Shown here one piece after another: positions 53,560-62,906 of a DNA stretch of 64,000 bases. Numbering within the stretch: the first letter of the stretch is position 1; every line of letters starts with the position of its first letter. The position numbers and the translations under genes are program-made. Origin of the DNA: Nostoc sp. 'Peltigera membranacea cyanobiont' N6 (GTDB lineage: Bacteria > Cyanobacteriota > Cyanobacteriia > Cyanobacteriales > Nostocaceae); the NCBI RefSeq assembly GCF_002949735.1, contig NZ_CP026681.1, forward strand, positions 1,736,001 to 1,800,000. Direction: 5' to 3'. The notes under the pieces were generated by a model that was not told the origin of the DNA, did no database searches, and was given only the letters and a program-made list of their open reading frames with translations.

Positions 53560-55709
53560 CAGCTAACTCTCAGGCGATCGCGGAAATATTGACGATACAA
53601 ATTACAACGCGGCGTAACATCATTTCCTTGCAGTTGCAGCAAGCCCATACTGAGTAATTGAAAGCATTGTATCGAATCCAATCTAACAGGGCTAGTATTT
53701 GCAACTACCTTCTTGACAGCAGCAGCTAATTCTGGACGCTGTTCTAAATTCCACAAATGCCTTCGCAAATGATCGCTATAAAGCCCAGCTTCTGTAGGGG
53801 CTGTTTGCAAAAGTAAATCAAGCGTAGTATCCTGTCGGGCAATGCTATAAAGTGCCACTCTTACCAAATAGGGATGCCCCCCCACCATTGCCATTAGTTG
53901 TTCAACTTGGGTATAACTCCAGTTAAGTCTATGCCTTTGTGCCAAATTTAGAACTTGTTCAGCGTTAAACTCAGGCAATTCAATTGGCAAACCCACATTA
54001 AACGGCGATTGATGCATATTCATTGGAATATAGACTTCCGTGGAATGCACTACTATCAACCGCAGTTTTTTCCAAATATCCCGATTTTTTCCGTCCTCAT
54101 GCCAAGCGCGTAAAAGTCCAAAAAAGTCATCAGCAATTTCTCGATGTTGGAAGACCAAATCAACTTCATCTAATCCCAAAACTAGAGGTTGGTTGATTTC
54201 TACCAAAAGATAATCCTCGAAATAAATGGTGCAATTATCTTTACTGCCATAAATCACATCCCAGTAATCCCCTAGCTTGTTGGCTATCCTCAGCTTTCGT
54301 CCCACGCTGGCACAAAACCACTGAAGAAACTTATCTAAATCGGCAAAAACTTTCCCATCTGCTAACTGAAAGCTCAAAGATACAGCTAAACAACCCTGTT
54401 GTGAAGCGTGATGGAGAATCCGTGCCATGAGTGAGGTTTTACCCATCTGTCGGGGCGCTTTAATCCGAATCAAAGATCCTGGCTTCAAAATTACCTCATA
54501 GCAGCGAGATTCGATGGGAGGACGCTCAATATAAAATTCCGAGACTAAATCTACTTGTCCTTCTGGCAATTCTGGTTCTGCAATTGGTAGAGGCGGACTT
54601 TCCTGAGTTTCCCAAGCAGGTGCTACAGTTGGCAATTCCTCTATAGGGGCAAGATTTGCGCTGCTTCCACCATCTTCGGTCAACAATGACAAAATTTCTT
54701 GCAAAATCCTCAGAGTATCAGCAGGCGATTTCCACTCTCGCTGCTGAATCTGACTTAAATAACCCCGTAAATCATAATTTAGTGGTGAACTTAAAGGAAA
54801 ATTGACACGAATGGGCAAAATTACTGGTTTATGCTCAGGACGCAAATCCTGTAACTGCTTTGCCCTTCTTACTTCTTCTGTAACCATCTCACTGGTTGCT
54901 GATTGTGGAGATAACAGCAGCAGAAAATAATCACACCGTTCTAATTCTGTATCAATGCGCTGGGGCCAGTTTTCCCCCAAGCGAATACTCTCACCCGCCA
55001 TAAATGCTTCATGTCCAGCAGCTTTGATTGCTTCATAAAAATACTGGGCAAGGCTCAAGTCTGGATCTTGACTGCGATAGCTAATAAAAACTTTGGTGCT
55101 GTCACTATTTTGTGGCAACAGTGGGACATTCTGATTAATATCCAGAAATATTGACAAATTTGACCATTTTTGTCGCACTGTAACCAGAGGTAGAGCTAAT
55201 GCGCCTTCTGTATTGTCATAAGCGGCAATTATGCCAATAACTCGTTGAGTTTCCGCATCAAATACGGGCGAACCGCTATAACCCCCTTGCACTTGTTGCG
55301 AATTCGCCTTGACTCGCAACCGCAACATTGGTAAGTTGCTAAATTCAGATTGGGGATTAACATCAGTGATCGTGCCATCAATCGAAGCACCTTGGGGAAA
55401 ATCCGTTCGCCCATAGCCAATAGACAGAAATCGATCCATCGGCTGAAAATTAAAACCTAAAGGAACTGAAGCACCTTGATAACCGGATAATTGCAATATG
55501 GCGAAATCATCGCGGGTGCGATCGCCTAAATAAACCAACTCAACCCCTTGCCCATTGACTCGCACTTCTTCCCAACCCCCTGCTGACTCAACTACATGGG
55601 CGCAGGTGAGTAAATGTCCATTGGGTGAGATAAAAAAGCCCGTGCCTTGGATGCAACCTTCTGGAGTAGCGATCGCTACGGTACAAGCTTTAACTAATTC
55701 CCAATTCAT
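53559..55709 (-). CDS. Trypsin-like protease - TIR - AAA-like ATPase fusion
   Basis: 716 aa. Residues about 1-185 are a trypsin-like serine protease with H38 (TCAHVV), D68 (RDDFAIL) and S145 (GGYSGSPV), so the triad is intact. Residues about 205-340 are a TIR domain (KVFISYRSQDPD, BB loop near LGENW, likely catalytic E279 in VTEEVRRA). After a proline-rich linker, residues about 385-716 are an AAA_35-type ATPase with P-loop APRQMGKTSL (K424) and LVLGLDEVDLV as Walker B. No transmembrane segment. The gene follows a Trypco1 gene by nine bases and overlaps the next ATPase gene. TIR domains often cleave NAD+ or make cyclic signals, so the protein may sense and execute in one chain. Functional role is inference. 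Confidence 0.93.
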   Translation of the reverse strand: MNWELVKACTVAIATPEGCIQGTGFFISPNGHLLTCAHVVESAGGWEEVRVNGQGVELVYLGDRTRDDFAILQLSGYQGASVPLGFNFQPMDRFLSIGYGRTDFPQGASIDGTITDVNPQSEFSNLPMLRLRVKANSQQVQGGYSGSPVFDAETQRVIGIIAAYDNTEGALALPLVTVRQKWSNLSIFLDINQNVPLLPQNSDSTKVFISYRSQDPDLSLAQYFYEAIKAAGHEAFMAGESIRLGENWPQRIDTELERCDYFLLLLSPQSATSEMVTEEVRRAKQLQDLRPEHKPVILPIRVNFPLSSPLNYDLRGYLSQIQQREWKSPADTLRILQEILSLLTEDGGSSANLAPIEELPTVAPAWETQESPPLPIAEPELPEGQVDLVSEFYIERPPIESRCYEVILKPGSLIRIKAPRQMGKTSLMARILHHASQQGCLAVSLSFQLADGKVFADLDKFLQWFCASVGRKLRIANKLGDYWDVIYGSKDNCTIYFEDYLLVEINQPLVLGLDEVDLVFQHREIADDFFGLLRAWHEDGKNRDIWKKLRLIVVHSTEVYIPMNMHQSPFNVGLPIELPEFNAEQVLNLAQRHRLNWSYTQVEQLMAMVGGHPYLVRVALYSIARQDTTLDLLLQTAPTEAGLYSDHLRRHLWNLEQRPELAAAVKKVVANTSPVRLDSIQCFQLLSMGLLQLQGNDVTPRCNLYRQYFRDRLRVS

Positions 55710-55718
55710 GAAAATTTA

Positions 55719-56063
55719 TTACTTGTTTTCTTCGGGTGCCAGTTTCCAAGTTATTTTCACCTTCAGTGATGCCTGCCCAGTGCATTCGACCACATAGACC
55801 GAGCCTTTGGCGGTAAAATTTACGCCAAACTCAACTTCTCCGCTTACGGGTTGCGATTCTTGCTGCAAGGTACGAAACGCCTTTGTAATTGGGCGACACC
55901 CGCGAACAATCAATTCCTTAACCGCATCGAAGTTAGCCTCTACTTTTTCTATAGGTAACTCGCCAGTGGGCGACACACGACCTACTGATGCTTCTGGTAG
56001 CTCAACTGCTACCAAAATCGTGCCGCCATCCTCTGTATTCAGTTCTAGAAGTTTACGAGCCAT
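55719..56063 (-). CDS. Trypco1 (CU044_2847 family) protein, first gene of the conflict-type operon
   Basis: 114 aa. It starts MARKLLELNTEDGGTILVAV and ends with GEVEFGVNFTAKGSVYVV and LKVKITW, the signature of the CU044_2847 family, also called trypsin-co-occurring domain 1. This domain has been described as recurrent beside trypsin-like and STAND proteins in predicted conflict systems. The next gene here is exactly a trypsin-like fusion, nine bases downstream. The predicted role is adaptor or inhibitor of the protease; no enzymatic motif is present. ATG at 56063; the promoter lies in the 173-bp gap shared with the divergent kinase gene. Confidence 0.9.
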   Translation of the reverse strand: MARKLLELNTEDGGTILVAVELPEASVGRVSPTGELPIEKVEANFDAVKELIVRGCRPITKAFRTLQQESQPVSGEVEFGVNFTAKGSVYVVECTGQASLKVKITWKLAPEENK

Positions 56064-56236
56064 AATTCAATTAGCTTGTGGCTATCTGTTAAAAAGGTAA
56101 GTAAAGTATTTTTTAAATAAATTTATTGGTAAAAGTTTTGATTTGCAAGGAATTTACCTAAAAGTTTTATTTAAAAACTATACCAAATAAACCAGTTTTC
56201 TGAAAAATTTACTTTGACCCCGTACCTTGCATCTAT

Positions 56237-57355
56237 ATGACTTCACAATCTTCTCGTTCTGACAAAATTCTGGTTGTTGATGACTCTCCTGATAACGTGT
56301 TTTTGATCAAAACTATTTTGGAGGAAGAAGGTTACACCATTAGCACCGCAGAAAATGGGATTTCGGCCTTGGCAGAATTGAAAGCTTCTCCTTGTGACTT
56401 GGTTCTACTGGATCTGATGATGCCAGATATGGATGGGTATGAAGTTACCAAGCACATTCGTGGGGAGATGAAATTGCCGCAATACATCCCTATATTGCTG
56501 ATTACTGCCCACGATGCGCCCAATGTCGCCCACGGATTAGACTTGGGTGCTGATGATTTTATCCGCAAACCTGTAACAGTAGACGAATTGCTGGCACGAG
56601 TGCGATCGCTCCTCCGTTTGAAGCATAGTATGGATGAACGTGATGAAATTGCCCGTCAGCGAGAAGATTTTGTCTCCCGCCTCACCCACGATTTACGCAC
56701 TCCCTTAGTCGCCGCCGATCGCATGTTAATGCTATTTCAACAAGGTGCGTTGGGAACATTATCACCGCAAATGCAGGAAGTAATCGCCATTATGGCCCGT
56801 AGTAATCTCAACCTGCTAACTATGGTCAATACCTTATTAGAAGTTTATCGCTTTGAAGCAGGTCGCAAAAGCTTGGCATTTCAACCAGTTAACCTGGGAC
56901 GTTTGCTAGAGGAGGTGACTGGAGAATTAGCACCTCTAGCTCAAGATAAAAAACTGTCGCTAAATTTAGATTTTACTGAAGAGTCAAACACAGTGATGGG
57001 CGATCGCTTAGAATTACATCGTCTATTTACAAACCTTATCGGCAATGCAATCAAATTTACCGATTCTGGGTCTGTGACTATTCGTTTCACTCCTCAACAT
57101 CAGTTCACATCTGGAAAACCCAATTCCGTTGAATATATTAGCGTTGAGATCGCAGATACTGGCCCAGGTATTCGTCCTGAAGAACAAGCCACCATATTTG
57201 AACGATTTCGCCAAGGTAGCCACAAGAGTTCTGGTAGTGGCTTAGGACTCTACCTTGCTCGTCGAATTGTCGAGGCACATCAAGGCATTATTTTGCTGAA
57301 TTCTGAGTTGGGCAAAGGTAGTGCATTTATTGTCCTTTTACCCACCACAACCTGA
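56237..57355 (+). CDS. Response regulator - histidine kinase hybrid
   Basis: 372 aa. The receiver domain (about 10-125) has D59 (LLDLMMPD), T in LLITAHD and K110 (FIRKPV). HisKA follows with H150 (LTHDLRTPL), then HATPase with NLIGNAIKF, DTGPGI and SGSGLGLYLARR. No transmembrane segment or PAS domain, so the signal probably comes through the receiver from a separate kinase. It is divergently oriented to the Trypco1/trypsin-TIR operon across 173 bp and could share control with it, but no binding site supports this. ATG at 56237. Confidence 0.93.
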   Translation: MTSQSSRSDKILVVDDSPDNVFLIKTILEEEGYTISTAENGISALAELKASPCDLVLLDLMMPDMDGYEVTKHIRGEMKLPQYIPILLITAHDAPNVAHGLDLGADDFIRKPVTVDELLARVRSLLRLKHSMDERDEIARQREDFVSRLTHDLRTPLVAADRMLMLFQQGALGTLSPQMQEVIAIMARSNLNLLTMVNTLLEVYRFEAGRKSLAFQPVNLGRLLEEVTGELAPLAQDKKLSLNLDFTEESNTVMGDRLELHRLFTNLIGNAIKFTDSGSVTIRFTPQHQFTSGKPNSVEYISVEIADTGPGIRPEEQATIFERFRQGSHKSSGSGLGLYLARRIVEAHQGIILLNSELGKGSAFIVLLPTTT

Positions 57356-57549
57356 GAAAATTAGCAATTATAATTTATGAATTACGGAGTATTTTTTCCT
57401 GATATTTCATAAATTATGACTTTACTAATATCTACCAAGAATTGAAAGTAAATATTCCAATTAGCAAGTCAAACACTAAAAATTGACGAATTCAATGCGC
57501 TGAGATAGCAGCACTACATTCAACACTTTTGTTTTTTAGGGTACAAACA

Positions 57550-58932
57550 ATGATTACCACTGAATTATCTAACATTGGCGATATTATCCAGAATCAGCGA
57601 CAGTTTTTTGAAACTGGCAAAACTAAAAATGTCACTTTTCGCATTGAACAACTTAAAAATCTCAAGCAAGCAATAATTGAGCATGAACAAGCAATAGTCG
57701 AGGCATTAAAAGCGGATTTACATAAACCAGAATTGGAGACTTACCTTACAGAAATAGGTGTAGTTAAAGAAATTGATTATGCTATAAAACATCTCAATAC
57801 CTGGACTAAGCCTAAAAAAGCAGCCGTTTCCTTTGATTTTTTTTCCTACTCAGCAAAAATTTATCCAGAACCGTTAGGGGTTGTTTTAATCATTGGCCCT
57901 TGGAACTATCCATTTCAGTTAATTATCTCACCGTTAGTCGGTGCGATCGCAGCCGGTAATTGTGCAATTATCAAACCTTCAGAAATTGCTTCTCATACCT
58001 CTGATGTCATTGCTAAGATTATTGCCAAACATTTTGATCCCGCTTATATTGCAGTGGTTGAAGGAGGCGTAGAAGCTAGTGAAAAACTACTTGCAGAAAA
58101 GTTTGACCATATCTTTTTTACTGGTGGCACAGCCATCGGCAAAATCATCATGGCAGCAGCAGCAAAATATCTCACACCAGTTACTTTAGAATTGGGTGGC
58201 AAAAGTCCTTGTATCGTAGATAGTGATATTAATCTTGAATACACTGTCAGACGAATCACTTGGGGAAAATTTATTAATGCTGGACAAACTTGTATCGCCC
58301 CTGACTATCTTTTAGTTAATCAAAAAATCAAACAAGATTTAATAGATGGGCTGAGAAAATGCCTAAAAGAGTTTTATGGTGATAATCCTATAAGCAGTCC
58401 CGATTATGCCAGGATTATTAGTCAAAAACACTTTGATAGATTGGTTAATTTTCTCAAAGATGGTGAAGTTATCATTGGTGGAGAAAATCAACCTTCAGAG
58501 CGTTATATCGCCCCCACTGTGATTGATAATGTGTCTTTGAAAGATTCTGTAATGCAGGAAGAGATTTTTGGCCCCATTTTACCCATTATTGAATATACTG
58601 ACATTGCCGAAGCGATCGCGTTGATTAACTCTAGACCCAAACCCTTAGCGTTATACTTATTTTCTCAAAACAAAAATCTCCAAAAGCGAGTTTTGCAGGA
58701 AACTTCGTCTGGTGGAGTCTGTATCAATGACACAGTGATGCAGGTTGGTGTCTCGTCTTTACCATTTGGTGGAGTGGGAGATAGCGGTATTGGCAACTAT
58801 CACGGCAAAGCTAGTTTTGACACTTTTTCCCATAACAAAAGTGTATTGCAAAACTCCTTCTGGCTCGATTTAAAATGGCGATACGCTCCTTATGAAGGCA
58901 AATTGCCGCTCATAAAGAAACTTTTGGGTTAA
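57550..58932 (+). CDS. Aldehyde dehydrogenase
   Basis: 460 aa from the ATG at 57550; a TTG seven codons upstream (57529) is less likely. Catalytic C248 in NAGQTCIAPDY and general base E214 in LELGGKS are present, with PWNYPFQLI and FFTGGTAIGK for NAD(P) binding. The length and the C-terminal hydrophobic stretch (YAPYEGKLPLIKKL) match class-3-like ALDHs of cyanobacteria that oxidise fatty or apocarotenal aldehydes. The specific substrate cannot be settled. It is followed by an 11-bp hairpin. Confidence 0.93.
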   Translation: MITTELSNIGDIIQNQRQFFETGKTKNVTFRIEQLKNLKQAIIEHEQAIVEALKADLHKPELETYLTEIGVVKEIDYAIKHLNTWTKPKKAAVSFDFFSYSAKIYPEPLGVVLIIGPWNYPFQLIISPLVGAIAAGNCAIIKPSEIASHTSDVIAKIIAKHFDPAYIAVVEGGVEASEKLLAEKFDHIFFTGGTAIGKIIMAAAAKYLTPVTLELGGKSPCIVDSDINLEYTVRRITWGKFINAGQTCIAPDYLLVNQKIKQDLIDGLRKCLKEFYGDNPISSPDYARIISQKHFDRLVNFLKDGEVIIGGENQPSERYIAPTVIDNVSLKDSVMQEEIFGPILPIIEYTDIAEAIALINSRPKPLALYLFSQNKNLQKRVLQETSSGGVCINDTVMQVGVSSLPFGGVGDSGIGNYHGKASFDTFSHNKSVLQNSFWLDLKWRYAPYEGKLPLIKKLLG

Positions 58933-58936
58933 AAAA

Positions 58937-58974
58937 AGTTAGGAGTTAGAAATAAAAATCCCCAACTCCTAACT
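58937..58974. terminator. Hairpin between two convergent genes
   Basis: AGTTAGGAGTT at 58937-58947 pairs perfectly with AACTCCTAACT at 58964-58974. It lies five bases after the aldehyde dehydrogenase stop. A second AT-rich inverted pair follows (ATTTTAGATTTT and AAAATCTAAAAT, about 58980-59022). Both are built from short interspersed units of this genome and could terminate transcription from either side. Confidence 0.55.
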
Positions 58975-59046
58975 ATGCCAATTTTAGATTTTGAATTGAA
59001 GGAAAAATCTAAAATCTAAAATCCGAAAGTGAAAAATCCCTAACTT

Positions 59047-59652
59047 TTACAACCCGAAAGCGTTGCTGTAACGCTCTTCAGCCCAAGGTTCACCACGGCG
59101 ATGGTAGCCATTGCGCTCCCAAAAACCAAGTTCTTCACCAGCTAAAAACTCTAAACCATTAATCCACTTAGCACTTTTCCAAGCGTAGAGGTGGGGAACA
59201 ACTAGCCGCATCGGGCCACCGTGTTCAGATGGAAGGTCTTCACCAAAGACTTTAAAGGCAAAGAAGTTTTCTTCTCGGATGAAATCTTCTACAGAAATAT
59301 TGGTAGTGTAGCCGCCATAGCAGTGTTCCATAATGTGGGCTACTTTCGGGTCTAGCTCAATCAGACCCATAAAATCTGTAACTTTAATGCCAGTCCATTT
59401 GACATCAAGCTTAGACCAGCGCGTTACACAGTGGAAGTCTGCTGTAAATTCGTGTTGAGGTAGCGCCATAAAATCTGACCAACTAAAGGTAGCAGGTTTT
59501 GCCAAACCCCAAACTTTAAACTCCCATTCCTCAATGCTGACTTGGGGAGTTGCGCCGTAAGTTAATACGGGGAAACCTTTAGCTAAGTGTTGACCAGGAG
59601 GGACACGTTCCCCCTCTTCTTTCCCTGGTTTCTGAAAAAATTTTCCTAGCAT
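59047..59652 (-). CDS. Sulfite oxidase-like molybdopterin oxidoreductase
   Basis: 201 aa, a short cytosolic member of the sulfite oxidase / YedY-like fold. C75 in FHCVTRWS is the expected molybdenum ligand. ATPQVSIEEWEFKVWG, DFMALPQHEFTADFHC and GGPMRLVVPHLYAWKSAKW are typical of the family. No signal peptide or Tat motif is present, unlike MsrP/YedY, so the enzyme should act in the cytosol. The natural substrate is not known. ATG at 59652. A tandem heptamer patch (GTAATGG units near 59764-59780) lies upstream. Confidence 0.9.
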   Translation of the reverse strand: MLGKFFQKPGKEEGERVPPGQHLAKGFPVLTYGATPQVSIEEWEFKVWGLAKPATFSWSDFMALPQHEFTADFHCVTRWSKLDVKWTGIKVTDFMGLIELDPKVAHIMEHCYGGYTTNISVEDFIREENFFAFKVFGEDLPSEHGGPMRLVVPHLYAWKSAKWINGLEFLAGEELGFWERNGYHRRGEPWAEERYSNAFGL

Positions 59653-59932
59653 AGTTGGAGAAAAATAAGTTTTCTCAAAGTGTTTACAAGCTTTTTTCCT
59701 GAGTTGCTAACAGTACCAGATATTTTACTTTTTATATGGTTACTTAATCATTACTCATCAGTAATGGGTAATGGGTAATGGATATTCCCAATTACTCACT
59801 ACCAATTTTTCTCGATTTAATGAGCTTGTGTAGAGTATCTATGATTCAAAATGCAATCAGGAAAGCTAATAAAAAGCGTTTAATCCAGTGGTAAGAAGAT
59901 TGGTGCTGTTTATGCTTTGCCTGACTGGGAAA

Positions 59933-60106
59933 TTATGATTCTTCTTCCTCTTCTTCAGCAGCTGGATAGACAAATGTAGAACGTCCAGTCAAAATTGACT
60001 TACCCAAAGATAGGGCTTTCTGAGCTTCGACGACAGCTTTGTGTCTCCAGGTAGCTCGACGTTTATCTCGTTTTGATTTGGAAGTTTTCTTCTTAGGAAC
60101 AGCCAT
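59933..60106 (-). CDS. rpmF: 50S ribosomal protein L32
   Basis: 57 aa from the ATG at 60106, where the family begins (MAVPKKKTSKSKRDKRRATW); a start nine codons upstream is rejected. The zinc-free form without the CxxC pairs is present, ending with a highly acidic EEEEEES tail. RpmF is part of the large ribosomal subunit near the peptidyl transferase centre. It stands apart from other ribosomal genes, as usual in cyanobacteria. Confidence 0.95.
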   Translation of the reverse strand: MAVPKKKTSKSKRDKRRATWRHKAVVEAQKALSLGKSILTGRSTFVYPAAEEEEEES

Positions 60107-60262
60107 GTCAGCAGATATCGTGATTCTTGACAACCTTCTTATTCTAGTCCATCCACTGACGTGAAGAACAACAGTAAGTGGTTGAGACTGAAGTAAAACA
60201 CGGGGACAGAGGGAATTTTTTCAATCTTCCACTCTTTACGTCTCCGTGTCTAGCTCAACCCG

Positions 60263-60751
60263 TCATTTTTTGGTTGGTACACTGACACTGCTAGCTGCTG
60301 TAGAGCTATTGTCAAAGAAAAGTAGCGATCGCGCCGTTTTAAAATAAGTGGCCCAATTTTGAGCATCAGGACGCGATCGCCATTGGGGACGACTAACATC
60401 TAATGCCAGAACTGGTGCGATCGCTCCATAATTTTGTACGGAGATAATTATTGAAACATCTGTCACCAAGATATCTTGGTCGAAACTCCTCTGAGCAGCT
60501 GCCCTCGCGGCCGCTTCCGCCCTCCTGAGAACGGTTTCATAGTTTTCTTCCGGTAGGCGGTCAATAGCTAGATCGACTCTAGCGGTGTAAGCTCGCACAA
60601 CCTGGGGTGCGATCGCTTCCGTCAAAAACCACGCAGGAATGGTAGATCCGAGCAAAATTAATAAAGGAATTATCCGGATTTGTCTGGCAATTTGGCTAAT
60701 AAATGAAAAGGGAGCGATCGATGATGGTAGGTGAGCAGAAATTTTGCTCAT
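60263..60751 (-). CDS. Cyanobacterial hypothetical protein with one membrane segment
   Basis: 162 aa, not recognised. One hydrophobic segment at about 28-50 (IIPLLILLGSTIPAWFLTEAIA) is followed by AYTARVDLAIDRLPEENYETVLRRAEAAARAAAQRSF and by VTDVSIIISVQNYGAIAPVLALDVSR, a beta-rich part probably outside the membrane. A serine-rich tail with SVSVPTKK ends it. ATG at 60751. Single gene with HIP1 octamers inside. Confidence 0.72.
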   Translation of the reverse strand: MSKISAHLPSSIAPFSFISQIARQIRIIPLLILLGSTIPAWFLTEAIAPQVVRAYTARVDLAIDRLPEENYETVLRRAEAAARAAAQRSFDQDILVTDVSIIISVQNYGAIAPVLALDVSRPQWRSRPDAQNWATYFKTARSLLFFDNSSTAASSVSVPTKK

Positions 60752-60950
60752 GACCTTCTATCTCCTTAGTAACTATCTGTTATTGAAATTAGGTAAAAGG
60801 TATTTTCCGACTAACTAACGTAATAAAAATTACATTCTAACTTAAGATTCCATCAGAATCACCTAGAGCATAAGACATAGGTTAGCTTTGTTTTTTTGGC
60901 AAAGCCAACCGCAATTTTAAGACCACTTACAATAACTGACAAAGAGCGGG

Positions 60951-62816
60951 ATGGCAAATTACTGGGCGATCGCGATTGGCATCAATCACTATCAGTTATT
61001 TCAACCTTTAAGTTGTGCCCAAGCGGATGCTGAGGCACTAGAGGATTTGTTGGTGACAGAGGCAGGCTTTCTCCCCAAACATTGCCTGCTAATGACGGAT
61101 ACTTCGCCGCCAATGGGAGATAGATCGACTTATCCAACTAAAGAGAATATTCTGCTGCTGCTTGAGGATTTGGCAGCGACAAGTTGGCAACCAGAAGACT
61201 ATCTGTGGTTATTTTTTAGCGGTTATGGAGTCAACTACAAGGGCAAAGATTACTTAATGCCAGCAGAGGGCAATCCCGAACTGGTACAAGAGACTGGCAT
61301 AGAATTGCGATCGCTAATGCAAAGTCTCCAACTTGCTGACTTGAATGTATTGCTACTACTAGATATCAACCGCGCTTTTGGCACTCAAGCGGATGCTCCT
61401 GTTGGTGAAGAAACAATAGAACTAGCCCAAGAATTACAACTTGCGACAATTCTTTCTTGTCAACCAGAGCAATTTTCCCACGAAAGTAGCGAATTAGGTC
61501 ACGGATTCTTTACAGCAGCCTTGTTAGAAGCTTTGCGTTCTGGTAATGGCACCAACTTGTCAGATTTAGAAAGCTATCTAAGCCTGATCGTGCCAAAATT
61601 ATGTCACCACCACTGGCGGCCTGTCCAAAACCCTGCCACAATCATCCCATCAAGGGCGCAGGTAATATTGCCAGAATTGGCAATTGAAAAGGAATTTGAA
61701 GCAAATCCGGTGATTTATCCAGAAGAATCTTTTGCTGTCGCCCTTGCAGCCCCTCCTCTCGATGATTACCCTAGAACTTCAGCAGAACGGGGCAGATGGG
61801 GAGAAGCTAGTGTGAACTCCTCCCAACAAGTAAAGGCTCACAAGGTTGAGAAGCCTAAAGTCCAAGAGTCAGCTACTAGCTTAGTTTCCCAGCCAATGGC
61901 GGAAACTTCTTTAGGAGGGAATCCAAGGGGAAGATTTATCCCCAATTCTGCCAAAGGTTACGTCTCTCGATTGCCATCGAATCAGCCAAGTATCCCTTTT
62001 TGGAAACAGTTTATCTTGTGGGGTGGAGGCAGCTTGCTGGTAGCAGGTTTAATCGCTGTAGTTTTTCTCCGCAATCAAGAAACTTTTAGAATTAAGCAAA
62101 TATCAGGCACATCGCCGAATGCTAACGATCGCCAGGTTATCGAAAATTTACCAAGCGATGGCACTCCAGTAGTTAGAGTCAACAACCAATCTAGCGCTCA
62201 AATAACCTCTAATTCCGAGTCTAAAAAGCGGAATCAAGCAGTATTAGACTTGGCAAAAATGTCGCTCAGACAAACTCAGGCTAGCGATTTGAGCATGGCG
62301 ATCGCTACAGCCCGGAAAATTAAACCCGGTGAACCACTATACGAACAAGCTCAGGAGAATATTAAGATTTGGAGTCGAATGATTTTAGATTTAGCAGAGG
62401 GTCGTGCTAAACAGAGACAGTATGCTGCTGCTATTGCCGCCGCTCGATTAATCGCCAAAGATGAAGCCCCCTACGCCAAAGCACAAGCAGCAATTAACCT
62501 GTGGCGGTTAGAGGGCAAGCAGTATGTGAGTAACAAAACTCTTTTAGATGCAGCTAATGGCTTAATTAAGTCTGGACAGGCATCTACCTACAATCGGGCG
62601 ATCGAAGTTGCCAAGAAAGTACCCGCAGGTCAACCAGGCTTTGATAGTGCCCAAAAATCAATCAATAAATGGAGTGAGAAAATTTTAGATATGGCAAAGC
62701 GTCGCGCCACCGAAGGAGATCGCAATGCGGCGATTGCGACTGCTACTTTAGTACCAGAAGAAACAGGCGCTTACGAAGACGCTCAGGATGCCATTCAAAA
62801 ATGGCAAAAGAAATAA
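60951..62816 (+). CDS. Caspase-like p20 protein without catalytic dyad (pseudo-orthocaspase)
   Basis: 621 aa. Residues about 4-230 form a caspase/metacaspase p20 fold starting YWAIAIGINHYQ. The catalytic His position reads FFSGYG with Y92 instead of H, and the catalytic Cys position reads LLDINRAFG, where N140 replaces C in D-x-C. Proteolysis is therefore unlikely. A linker, one transmembrane helix (about 354-374, ILWGGGSLLVAGLIAVVFL) and a C-terminal region (about 430-621) with about four related 45-residue helical repeats (AIATAR, then KIWSRMILDLAEGRA and similar) follow. YN-type pseudo-orthocaspases have been described in cyanobacteria. Probable role: membrane-bound scaffold. ATG at 60951, GAGCGGG upstream. 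Confidence 0.92.
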   Translation: MANYWAIAIGINHYQLFQPLSCAQADAEALEDLLVTEAGFLPKHCLLMTDTSPPMGDRSTYPTKENILLLLEDLAATSWQPEDYLWLFFSGYGVNYKGKDYLMPAEGNPELVQETGIELRSLMQSLQLADLNVLLLLDINRAFGTQADAPVGEETIELAQELQLATILSCQPEQFSHESSELGHGFFTAALLEALRSGNGTNLSDLESYLSLIVPKLCHHHWRPVQNPATIIPSRAQVILPELAIEKEFEANPVIYPEESFAVALAAPPLDDYPRTSAERGRWGEASVNSSQQVKAHKVEKPKVQESATSLVSQPMAETSLGGNPRGRFIPNSAKGYVSRLPSNQPSIPFWKQFILWGGGSLLVAGLIAVVFLRNQETFRIKQISGTSPNANDRQVIENLPSDGTPVVRVNNQSSAQITSNSESKKRNQAVLDLAKMSLRQTQASDLSMAIATARKIKPGEPLYEQAQENIKIWSRMILDLAEGRAKQRQYAAAIAAARLIAKDEAPYAKAQAAINLWRLEGKQYVSNKTLLDAANGLIKSGQASTYNRAIEVAKKVPAGQPGFDSAQKSINKWSEKILDMAKRRATEGDRNAAIATATLVPEETGAYEDAQDAIQKWQKK

Positions 62817-62840
62817 TAAAAAAATAGTAAAAAATAGCAG

Positions 62841-62895
62841 GGAGTTAGGAATTAGGAGTTATATTATTGATCCCTGACCCATTACTCCTAACTCC
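62841..62895. terminator. Hairpin between two convergent genes
   Basis: GGAGTTAGGA at 62841-62850 pairs with TCCTAACTCC at 62886-62895. The sequence is made of STRR-like heptamers. It lies between the pseudo-orthocaspase gene (+) and the Mo-nitro_C gene (-), where a shared terminator is expected. Confidence 0.5.
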
Positions 62896-62906
62896 TGACT
62901 TTTCCT

